Source: an uncultured Prevotella sp. (GTDB lineage: Bacteria; Bacteroidota; Bacteroidia; Bacteroidales; Bacteroidaceae). Taken from it: 47,015 nt of DNA. Below, in pieces: positions 18,001 to 24,648 of the stretch. The stretch lies in assembly GCA_900544825.1 (NCBI GenBank), contig UQWP01000020.1:1-47015 (forward strand), in the 5' to 3' direction. The stretch's first letter is position 1. Each line of letters opens with the position of its first letter. The notes beneath the pieces were generated by a model, which was not told the DNA's origin, did no database searches, and saw only the letters and a list, made by a program, of their open reading frames with translations. Position numbers and translations under genes: made by a program.

Positions 18001-18273
18001 AGAGAGTCCGCTTCTGGAGATACTTCTGCGCTCCTGAATTCGAGGAATATTGGCGAGTGCCATCTCTACAGGTGTCGTAACATACTGTTCCACCTCCTGT
18101 GCTCCCAGCGAAGGAGCCTGCGTGATGACCTGTACCTGATTATCTGTAATATCTGGAGTAGAATCGAATGGCAGATGCACAAGCGACCAGACACCCCATA
18201 TCGCCAGGGCTATAGAGAGTACTCCAATCACCAGTTTATGGCGAATGGAATAAGTAATAAGTTTCTGAAACAT
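15082..18273 (-). CDS. CusA/CzcA heavy-metal efflux RND transporter
   Basis: A 1063-aa inner-membrane proton antiporter, the normal length for HME-RND pumps. Diagnostic features are the N-terminal membrane helix followed by D-S-T-P-D-I-T-D-N-Q-V-Q-V, the TM4 charge motif G-A-I-D-F-G-M-I-V-D-S-A-V-I-I-V-E (about residues 393-411), the M-S-M-S-Q-G-T-S-L loop (about 590-600), and C-terminal L-F-G-V-A-V-L-N-G-I-V-L-I. TM4 in this form marks heavy-metal rather than drug RND pumps. Substrate (Cu/Ag versus Co/Zn/Cd/Ni) cannot be settled by eye. Lies between its adaptor (64 nt upstream) and the TolC gene. Confidence 0.9.
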   Translation of the reverse strand: MFQKLITYSIRHKLVIGVLSIALAIWGVWSLVHLPFDSTPDITDNQVQVITQAPSLGAQEVEQYVTTPVEMALANIPRIQERRSISRSGLSVITLVFDDNADIYWARSQVSQVVEQLEKELPKNTETEMGPIATGLGEIYHYTVRAKKGYEDKYSLTDLRTLQDWIVRKQLSGTPGVAEVSGWGGYVKQYEVAINTDQLNANGISVSEIFDALQRNNANTGGSYIEQNSNQYYIRGIGVVKSLEDVGNITVKTVNGTPIKVSDVAKVQLGHATRFGAVTRNGEGEVVAGIAIMLKGENFQEVIKNVKERISQIQKSLPEGVVIEPFIDRTNLVDRVEGTIARNLIEGGLIVIFVLVIFLGNWRAGLVVASVIPLSMLFAFGMMKTFGIDGNLMSLGAIDFGMIVDSAVIIVEAVVTHINTGHFSQPEVRAAYLAQCQNGGAATPFALTQKQMDEEVHFSASRIRQSAAFGEIIIMIVYIPLMTLVGIEGKMFRPMALTVFFAILGAFILSLTYVPMASSLMLSRKVHIRKTFSDRVIEKLQTWYRPVLDWVLARNKDVITGAVALFCVSVVGFKYLGGEFIPSLEEGDFAVEMSMSQGTSLSQMVESCTKAEKLLKKEYPEIKQVVSRIGSAEIPTDPMPVERADIMIALKPKAEWTSAKTTPELMEKMEETLSAIPGLEAEISQPIQMRNNELLTGIKQDVAIKIFGDDLDVLTQQAGKVKKMIEDVPGVSGIFVEEVAGLPQIQVKYNHEKMAAYGVSVDDISEILETTFAGAVAGSLYEGDKKFDIVLRMDPSQRNVESLEQLSIPLKDGTNIPLSQVADIDYSPAPAQVSHEDGARRIYVGFNVKGRDVQSTVEDIQEILDGKLKLPDGYYYNYGGEFENLQSATNRLMVVIPIALVIILLLLYATVKNVRESLFVFSAIPLAAIGGVWALWLRGMPFSISAGVGFIALFGVAVLNGIVLIGQMNQMQREEKTADNLSSSIGVTEVIHHRIIESCMVRLRPVLMTALVASMGFLPMALSQGDGAEVQRPLATVVIGGLITSTLLTLLVLPAIYKTFTKK

Positions 18274-18337
18274 AAGCTTTAATCTAAAAATGATTCATTA
18301 AATGATTCATTGAAAACATTCATCTATCAGTTAAAAC

Positions 18338-19582
18338 TTAATGCGCATGTTCGCCATGTTCGCCTGTAAGCGAAGCCAGATAATAAGCGTTCTCAGTTAC
18401 TATCTTCTTGCCAGAAACACCATTCTTCCCCTGGAGAAGATGGTCGCAAAGCTTCACTTCAGTATATTTACCATCCGAGGCACCTGTGGTTACCTCATGG
18501 CGTGAGAAGCTATAGTTACCCTTGTTAGGAGCTCCATTAAGAGCGAAGACATACTGCTTTCCATCGCTGCTCACAATCGCCTGGGATGGCAGAGCAAGAC
18601 ACTGCTGGCTGCCTGTAGTTATCTTTCCGCTTACATACATACCTGCGAAAAGCTTTCCGCCATGGGTATTGCCAGATGAAGAATGCAGATAGCTCTTTAC
18701 GCTTGCCGCATCCAACTTTACGTGAACAGCAACGGATTTTGAATTATCGTTAAAGTATTGATTCATGCCATAAATGGTTCCGGAAAGTTTCACGCCTGGC
18801 TGATTGGTGAGATTCACCGTTACGCGATTTCCTACCTTAATCTTTGATAAATCCTTCTCAAAGACGTTCAGATCGCACTCTACAGCCTGGGTATTTCTAA
18901 TCTTCATCAAAGGAGCCTGCATATCTGCATAGCTACCCAGACTTGCTGTCATCTCACTGACGATTCCGGCAATAGGAGCACGCAAAGGAAAGGCAGTAGT
19001 AAACTTACCTTTCGCTACGGCAGCTGTAGAGATACCCATCTGGCTGAGCTGTCTGCCAATACCCAAAAGATTGGCATGAGCCACCTGGTAATCTTTCTGA
19101 GCCTGCTGTAAGGTACGCTTCACACCTGCTCCCTGCTTACTGAGCAGAAGTTGGCGCTCCATATCAGCTTTAGCAAGTTCACACTCCTTAGCAGCAGAGT
19201 AATACTCACGTTGAAGACTTACCACATCAGTATTTTCAACGGTAGCAACAACCTGTCCTTTATGAACGAGCTGCCCTTCTTTTACAAAAATAGATTTCAC
19301 GATACCGCCCATCAAAGAGGCAACATCACCCATTGCCTGCGGACGGAGTACAAGCGATCCTTTCGCCTCTATGGTGGCATCCATCTCACGCTCCACAGCC
19401 TCACCCATCTTCAAATCAACGGTGCTAACCTGCTTGGCTGTTAACGGAATATGATCAAAATCTACCTCTTCGTGCTCATGTTCCTCGTGTGCATGAGCTT
19501 CTGAGCCAGTCTGCTTTCCGAAAAAGGCAAAACCAGCCCAGGCAATTGCCGTAACGGCAACTATTAAAATAATTCTTTTCAT
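18338..19582 (-). CDS. RND efflux periplasmic adaptor (CusB/CzcB-like) with His-rich ends
   Basis: A 414-aa membrane-fusion protein: N-terminal membrane anchor, barrel-sandwich hybrid (V-K-E-G-Q-L-V-H-K-G-Q-V-V-A-T-V-E), alpha-hairpin (Y-Y-S-A-A-K-E-C-E-L-A-K-A-D onward), beta-barrel and membrane-proximal domain. Straight after the anchor comes a His/Glu-rich stretch (H-A-H-E-E-H-E-H-E-E-V-D-F-D-H, about residues 30-45), and the C-terminus is G-E-H-G-E-H-A-H. These are probable metal-binding tails that capture ions in the periplasm and hand them to the pump. Confidence 0.9.
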   Translation of the reverse strand: MKRIILIVAVTAIAWAGFAFFGKQTGSEAHAHEEHEHEEVDFDHIPLTAKQVSTVDLKMGEAVEREMDATIEAKGSLVLRPQAMGDVASLMGGIVKSIFVKEGQLVHKGQVVATVENTDVVSLQREYYSAAKECELAKADMERQLLLSKQGAGVKRTLQQAQKDYQVAHANLLGIGRQLSQMGISTAAVAKGKFTTAFPLRAPIAGIVSEMTASLGSYADMQAPLMKIRNTQAVECDLNVFEKDLSKIKVGNRVTVNLTNQPGVKLSGTIYGMNQYFNDNSKSVAVHVKLDAASVKSYLHSSSGNTHGGKLFAGMYVSGKITTGSQQCLALPSQAIVSSDGKQYVFALNGAPNKGNYSFSRHEVTTGASDGKYTEVKLCDHLLQGKNGVSGKKIVTENAYYLASLTGEHGEHAH

Positions 19583-19640
19583 GTTGTTTCTTCTATTTTA
19601 CAATTCTACTTTTTTTATCATTTTATCCTACGATTACACG

Positions 19641-19666
19641 CAACGGATCTTATAAAAAATCCGTTG
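19641..19666 (-). other. Small hairpin in the leader between the DUF6769-like gene and cusB/czcB
   Basis: Arms CAACGGAT (19641-19648) and ATCCGTTG (19659-19666) around an AT loop. It may be an attenuator, processing site or operator in the 168-nt gap. The same gap has a second partial dyad near 19698-19716. No function is proven. Confidence 0.35.
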
Positions 19667-19750
19667 GCAAAAGTACACAGAATCCCTTGCAACTCAGTTG
19701 GATTTGAATCTTCAAATCGATTTTTGCAACCAAGTGGCAAACTTGTAAAA

Positions 19751-20173
19751 TCATAAAATAGAAGGAGGCCCCCGTCTGCTGTAGCCTGCCGCCAACTCTT
19801 CAACGAGAGGAGAAGCAGCCACATGCTGCCATCTCACAGAAATAAGCGAGAGATGAGGGAGGGATAAAAGAGAAGAACAAGACAGGACTACAAACTGATG
19901 GCTCTCATCTGCCAGAAACTTGCGGATACCCTTCACCATCTTGGAATTGACGACAAACTGATGCATTTGACGAACGCTACAGTTCTCACGATCTCTATCA
20001 TTTTCCTGATCATGATGTTCGGTATGTTCATCATTGATGTTGCCATCCTGCTCGCATTGCTCCTGAATCATACAGATACGCCCCATGTGGTGATGATGTG
20101 TCATCACCGTAGATAGCAATATACTCAATGTAGCTATCCATAGACCAAATATGTATAATCTTCTTTTTCTCAT
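19751..20173 (-). CDS. DUF6769-like small His-rich exported protein
   Basis: A 140-aa protein starting at the ATG 20171-20173 (M-R-K-R-R-L-Y-I-F-G-L-W); a TTG at 20177-20179 is an unlikely start. A hydrophobic N-terminal segment (about residues 5-22) is followed by H-H-H-H and an acidic/His stretch (N-D-E-H-T-E-H-H-D-Q-E-N). Proteins of this kind commonly precede RND metal pumps in Bacteroidota and are grouped as DUF6769. It is the first gene of the efflux operon. A periplasmic metal-sensing or buffering role is inferred from histidines and context. A promoter TATTTTTG lies just upstream. Confidence 0.65.
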   Translation of the reverse strand: MRKRRLYIFGLWIATLSILLSTVMTHHHHMGRICMIQEQCEQDGNINDEHTEHHDQENDRDRENCSVRQMHQFVVNSKMVKGIRKFLADESHQFVVLSCSSLLSLPHLSLISVRWQHVAASPLVEELAAGYSRRGPPSIL

Positions 20174-20187
20174 TCGCAATTTGGCTA

Positions 20188-20195
20188 CAAAAATA
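20188..20195 (-). promoter_or_regulatory. -7 box of the metal-efflux operon
   Basis: TATTTTTG on the minus strand (plus-strand CAAAAATA), matching TAnnTTTG, 15 nt before the ATG at 20173. No clean TTTG is seen at -33, so the promoter may need an activator. Confidence 0.45.
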
Positions 20196-20311
20196 CAGAA
20201 TTTTTGTTATATTACCAAGAAAGAGAGATGATTTTATAGCATTTTTTCTAAAAAAAACTAAAAGGCAAGTACCTATACTCCGATGATTGCCGTGTTTTAA
20301 GTAAAATTTAG

Positions 20312-20319
20312 TATCTTTG
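20312..20319 (+). promoter_or_regulatory. -7 box of the dsbD-like gene
   Basis: TATCTTTG matches TAnnTTTG and lies 26 nt before the ATG at 20346; the -33 region holds only ATTG (20285-20288). Confidence 0.5.
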
Positions 20320-20345
20320 CAATCAAAATTAGTACATAAATAAAA

Positions 20346-22421
20346 ATGAAAAAGTTTATTGCAGTTTTACAGTTACTCTTAGTAGTAATGTTGGCTCATG
20401 CGCAGATGATGAACCCGGTAAAGTTCTCCACCTCGCTCAAGACCAACGGAACCGCTGTAGCGGAAATCGTGTTTAATGGAAAGATCCAACCGGGATGGCA
20501 TATCTATTCTACAGGTTTGGGCGCAGACGGACCTATTTCAGCCACTTTTAACGTAAACAAGCTTGACGGTGTTGAACTCGTAGGCAAGTTGCAGGCTCGT
20601 GGCCATGAAATTTCAAAGTTCGACCCTCTCTTTGAGATGAAGTTACGCTTCTTCGAGGGTAGTGCTACTTTCGTACAGAAAGTGAAGTTTACCAAGCCTA
20701 ATTATCTTATCGATGCTTATTTAGAGTATGGCGCTTGCAGCGACCAGAATTGTCTCCCTCCTAGCGAGGCAAGTTTCAAGCATAGTGGTAAATCTCCTGC
20801 TGTAGATGGCAAGGACGCTGTCAGCCCAGAAGATGCGAAAGCTAACGAAAATACAGCAGATCCAGCAGCTATCGCTAAGGCGAAAGCAGACTCTTTAGCT
20901 CAACTTGCCGTAGCAGAGAAAGTTGATAGCACAGCTAATATCGATTCTTCATTCTCCGTAGATGGTGATGATGCTAAGGCTTGGTGGAAACCGGTAGTAA
21001 AGGAGCTTCAGGCTTTTGGTGGTAACAATGATATTGCCAACCATTCACTCTTCTATATCTTCATTATTGGTTTTGTTGGAGGTTTGCTCGCTCTTGTGAT
21101 GCCATGTATCTGGCCTATCATTCCTATGACAGTAAGTTTCTTCCTGAAGCGTGCCAAGAATGACAAGAAGAAGGGTATCCGCGATGCCATCACTTATGGT
21201 TTGAGCATTGTCATCATCTATCTGGCACTCGGTCTCACCGTAACAGCCATTGCTGGTCCTAGCACTCTCAATGCGCTCAGTACAAGTGCAGTATTCAATA
21301 TCATCCTCTTCTTGTTGCTGGCAGTCTTCGCATTCTCATTCTTCGGATGGTTCGAAATCAAGTTGCCAGACAGTTGGGGTAACGCTGTAGATAACAAGGC
21401 TTCCAGCACAACTGGACTCATCAGCATCTTCCTGATGGCGTTCACACTCGTACTCGTAAGCTTCTCTTGTACCGCTCCTATCATCGGATTACTCCTGGTA
21501 CAGACTGTTACATCGGGTGACTGGTTGGCACCAACAATTGGTATGTTTGGTTTTGCCCTTGCTCTCGCCTTGCCATTCACACTCTTTGCACTCTTCCCAT
21601 CTTGGTTGAAGTCAGCTCCTAAGTCTGGTTCTTGGATGGAGACCATCAAGATTGTTCTTGGTTTCATTGAGCTTGCTTTCTCATTGAAGTTCTTGTCTGT
21701 AGCAGATTTGGCTTATGGCTGGCACATTATGGACCGCGAGGTATTCCTCTCACTCTGGATTGTCATCTTCGGTCTGCTCGGTCTCTACCTGATTGGCAAG
21801 TTGAAGTTCCAGGTAGATGCCATCGGTGGTGACCTCAACAAGCCAATGCCTGTAGCTTGCATTATGCTTGGTCTGTGCTCTTTGGCATTCTCCGTTTATA
21901 TGATTCCAGGTCTTTGGGGTGCTCCTTGCAAGGCAGTAAGTGCTTTTGCTCCACCTGTAAATACCCAGGATTTCAACCTGAACACCAAGGTTGTAGAGCC
22001 AGCTTATAAGGACTACGAGGAAGGTATGGCTGCAGCGAAGGCAGCAGGCAAGCCTGTACTGATTGACTTTACAGGCTACGGTTGTGTCAACTGCCGTAAG
22101 ATGGAGGCTTCTGTCTGGACAGACCCAAGTGTTACTGACATCTTGACAAAGGACTACGTACTCATCTCTCTCTATGTAGATGACAAGACCCCATTGCCAC
22201 AGCCTATGGAGGTGACATTCAATGGCGAGAAGCGTACATTGAGAACCATCGGTGACAAGTGGAGCTACTTGCAGGCAAGCAAGTTTGGTGCTAATGCTCA
22301 GCCATTCTACATTCCTGTGGATAATGAAGGAAATCCTCTGAACGCTGCATTCAGCTTCAAGGAGGATGTCAGTGCTTATCTTGACTTCTTGCACAAGGGG
22401 CTTGATAACTATCGTAAGTAA
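20346..22421 (+). CDS. DsbD-family protein-disulfide reductase
   Basis: A 691-aa inner-membrane protein that carries reducing power from cytoplasmic thioredoxin to the periplasm. It has a signal peptide (residues 1-19), an N-terminal DsbD-alpha-like beta domain with C-S-D-Q-N-C-L-P-P (about residues 130-140), eight membrane segments (about 230-530) with the expected buried cysteines in V-M-P-C-I-W-P and F-S-C-T-A-P, and a C-terminal thioredoxin domain with G-Y-G-C-V-N-C-R-K (about 577-586). All three redox pairs are present, so it should work. A low-complexity Ala/Lys/Asp linker separates the alpha and membrane domains. It is monocistronic, with a terminator at 22437-22474. Confidence 0.9.
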   Translation: MKKFIAVLQLLLVVMLAHAQMMNPVKFSTSLKTNGTAVAEIVFNGKIQPGWHIYSTGLGADGPISATFNVNKLDGVELVGKLQARGHEISKFDPLFEMKLRFFEGSATFVQKVKFTKPNYLIDAYLEYGACSDQNCLPPSEASFKHSGKSPAVDGKDAVSPEDAKANENTADPAAIAKAKADSLAQLAVAEKVDSTANIDSSFSVDGDDAKAWWKPVVKELQAFGGNNDIANHSLFYIFIIGFVGGLLALVMPCIWPIIPMTVSFFLKRAKNDKKKGIRDAITYGLSIVIIYLALGLTVTAIAGPSTLNALSTSAVFNIILFLLLAVFAFSFFGWFEIKLPDSWGNAVDNKASSTTGLISIFLMAFTLVLVSFSCTAPIIGLLLVQTVTSGDWLAPTIGMFGFALALALPFTLFALFPSWLKSAPKSGSWMETIKIVLGFIELAFSLKFLSVADLAYGWHIMDREVFLSLWIVIFGLLGLYLIGKLKFQVDAIGGDLNKPMPVACIMLGLCSLAFSVYMIPGLWGAPCKAVSAFAPPVNTQDFNLNTKVVEPAYKDYEEGMAAAKAAGKPVLIDFTGYGCVNCRKMEASVWTDPSVTDILTKDYVLISLYVDDKTPLPQPMEVTFNGEKRTLRTIGDKWSYLQASKFGANAQPFYIPVDNEGNPLNAAFSFKEDVSAYLDFLHKGLDNYRK

Positions 22422-22436
22422 TAATTAACTTTTCAT

Positions 22437-22474
22437 AAGGCGGGAGTGGCATGTTATTTGCTATTCCCGCTTTT
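22437..22474 (+). terminator. Terminator after the dsbD-like gene
   Basis: Stem of AAGGCGGGAGTGGCA (22437-22451) with TGCTATTCCCGCTTTT (22459-22474), with one or two mismatches, ending in a T run. Confidence 0.8.
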
Positions 22475-22570
22475 GTATTTTCGTTTAAGCTAAAGCTGCT
22501 TTTTCGAAGATTTCAAGAAGATATTAATAATAAAGGTAATTAAAGTATAACACTATAAAAAGAGGCTTTT

Positions 22571-23809
22571 ATGAACAATAAAGAAGTTCCAGTCCTGCTT
22601 TTGACAGGCTATCTGGGCAGTGGTAAGACTACCCTGCTCAACAAGATTTTAGCTAATAAGAAGGGTATCAAGTTTGCCGTTATCGTCAACGATATCGGTG
22701 AGGTGAATATTGATGCAGCTCTCATAGAAAAAGGTGGCGTGGTAGGTCAGAAGGATGATTCCCTGGTTTCGCTCCAGAATGGATGTATTTGCTGTACCTT
22801 GAAGATGGACCTCGTAGAACAGCTCAAGGAGATTGTAGATATGAAGCGTTTCGACTATATTGTAATAGAGGCAAGCGGTATCTGTGAGCCGGCACCTATT
22901 GCACAGACCATCTGCTCTATCCCATCCCTGGGTCCTCAGTATATCAAGAACGGCATCTTGCGTCTTGACAGCATCGTAACAGTCGTAGATGCTCTCCGCA
23001 TGAAGGATGAGTTTGCCAATGGTTCTGACTTGATGAAGCCAAATCTTGATGAGGAGGATCTCGCTTCTCTCGTAATCCAGCAGATGGAATTCTGCAACAT
23101 CATCCTTCTCAATAAGGCCGCAGATGTAGAGCCTAAGGAGTTGGAGCACCTGAAGCAGATTATCCGCGCTATCCAGCCTAAGGCAGAGATTTTCGAATGT
23201 AACTATGGTGATGTAGATCTCGATCTGATTGTCAATACTCACAAGTTTGACTGGCAGACTGTTGCAACATCAGCAGGCTGGATTCAGGAAATCGAATCTG
23301 AACGAAACGGAGAAGAGGACCACGATGAAGAAGAGCACGAGCATCACCATCACGATCACGATCACGAGGATCATGAACATGGTCACCATCACCATCATCA
23401 TCACGACCATGACCACGAAGGTGGCGAGGTTGAGGAATATGGTATCGGAACCTTCGTATATTATCGCCGCAAGGCATTCGACCTGGCTCTCTTCGATGAG
23501 TTTGTTGCAAGAAAATGGCCTCGTGACATCGTTCGTGCCAAGGGTATCTGCTATTTCGCAGATGAACCAGACATGTGCTATGTCTTCGAACAGGCAGGTC
23601 AGCAGAAAACCGTCAAGCAGGCAGGCCAGTGGCTCGCAACAATGCCAACCGACCAGCTCGCAGAACTTCGCAAGAACAATCCGCAGCTTGAGAAGGAATG
23701 GGATGAGGAACTTGGTGACCGCATGATCAAGATTGTATTCATCGGTCAGCACATCAAGGACCAGAAGGATGCGATTATCGCTGAACTTGATAAGACTTTA
23801 GCACTCTAA
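22571..23809 (+). CDS. CobW/ZNG1-family GTP-dependent metallochaperone with His-rich linker
   Basis: A 412-aa G3E-family GTPase. Walker A is G-Y-L-G-S-G-K-T (residues 13-20), the metal-binding C-x-C-C motif is G-C-I-C-C-T-L (about 71-77), the base-binding region is L-N-K-A-A-D, and a CobW C-terminal domain (Y-Y-R-R-K-A-F-D onward) follows. Between the domains lies a 35-residue His/Asp/Glu stretch (about 250-285). Proteins like this deliver Zn (or Co/Ni) to target enzymes in the cytoplasm under metal shortage. I see no Zur-type dyad upstream. Confidence 0.85.
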   Translation: MNNKEVPVLLLTGYLGSGKTTLLNKILANKKGIKFAVIVNDIGEVNIDAALIEKGGVVGQKDDSLVSLQNGCICCTLKMDLVEQLKEIVDMKRFDYIVIEASGICEPAPIAQTICSIPSLGPQYIKNGILRLDSIVTVVDALRMKDEFANGSDLMKPNLDEEDLASLVIQQMEFCNIILLNKAADVEPKELEHLKQIIRAIQPKAEIFECNYGDVDLDLIVNTHKFDWQTVATSAGWIQEIESERNGEEDHDEEEHEHHHHDHDHEDHEHGHHHHHHHDHDHEGGEVEEYGIGTFVYYRRKAFDLALFDEFVARKWPRDIVRAKGICYFADEPDMCYVFEQAGQQKTVKQAGQWLATMPTDQLAELRKNNPQLEKEWDEELGDRMIKIVFIGQHIKDQKDAIIAELDKTLAL

Positions 23810-23875
23810 TGAAAGTTTTAACATCATGATTGTGCTCCTTTAGTTTATATCTCAGTACAATCATTGTGACATACT

Positions 23876-23924
23876 ACGCCCTGTAAGGTAAAAGCATGAA
23901 TATGTTTTTGTCCTCACAGGGCGT
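23876..23924 (+). terminator. Stem-loop after the CobW gene
   Basis: ACGCCCTGT (23876-23884) pairs with ACAGGGCGT (23916-23924), extendable with AGG/CCT inside, followed by TATGTTTTACTTG. An additional dyad (GATTGTGCT/AGTACAATC, about 23828-23863) precedes it. Confidence 0.6.
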
Positions 23925-24062
23925 TATGTTTTACTTGTAAAACTTAAGAGATAATAGCGCATTTTAACTACCGAAAAGACGAAAAAGCTAGAAATTATAG
24001 GAAAAATGCGGGTAAAAATGCAGTTTTTTCTTCGTTTGTACTTTTAATTCGTTTTTTTTTGT

Positions 24063-24070
24063 TAAATTTG
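24063..24070 (+). promoter_or_regulatory. -7 box of the GNAT-ligase operon
   Basis: TAAATTTG at 24063-24070, with a TTTG at 24035-24038 (24-nt spacing, slightly long), 38 nt before the ATG at 24109. The gap 23810-24108 otherwise holds only the stem-loops. Confidence 0.45.
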
Positions 24071-24108
24071 CACCCGATTAATAAATAATTAAGTGAATTT
24101 ACAAAGAA

Positions 24109-24633
24109 ATGAAGACCGATTTTCGACCTGCATATATTAAGGACTTTGAGGCGTGTTGGAACATCATTGACCAGGCTCGTCGCTCTATGATCGCATCAGG
24201 ACGTCATCAGTGGACTAATGACTATCCTGCTGAGCACGATATAAAAGACGACATCAATAATGGTAATGCATACGTACTTACCGTGGATGGCGAGGTAGCT
24301 GTCTATGGCGCAGTAGCACTCAATGGTGAACCACAGTACGATTTTATAGATGGCGACTGGCTTACCACAGGCGATTATTATGTAATACATCGCTTTGCTA
24401 CGTTGCCTAAATATCAGCGTGAGGGTTTCGCACGTATATTTATTAATAAGGTGAATAGTCTCTGCGAGGTAGAAAAGGTTCCTAGCATCAAGGTAGATAC
24501 CAATTTCGATAATCTTCCGATGATTAACTTGCTCTCTTCTATGGGCTTCTGCATCTGCGGAAGAATCAACTATGGAAACAGAGGTATGCGCTTTGCTTTC
24601 GAAAAGCAAACAATACAACCGCAAATACAATAA
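24109..24633 (+). CDS. GNAT-family N-acetyltransferase
   Basis: A 174-aa GNAT enzyme transferring acetyl from acetyl-CoA to an amine. The acetyl-CoA-binding region is H-R-F-A-T-L-P-K-Y-Q-R-E-G-F-A-R-I-F (about residues 94-111), matching Q/R-x-x-G-x-G/A, followed by I-K-V-D-T-N-F-D-N-L-P-M-I-N-L-L-S-S-M-G-F. Substrate unknown. It lies 15 nt before the ligase gene, so the two are co-transcribed. Confidence 0.8.
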   Translation: MKTDFRPAYIKDFEACWNIIDQARRSMIASGRHQWTNDYPAEHDIKDDINNGNAYVLTVDGEVAVYGAVALNGEPQYDFIDGDWLTTGDYYVIHRFATLPKYQREGFARIFINKVNSLCEVEKVPSIKVDTNFDNLPMINLLSSMGFCICGRINYGNRGMRFAFEKQTIQPQIQ

Positions 24634-24648
24634 CGATTTATAGACATT

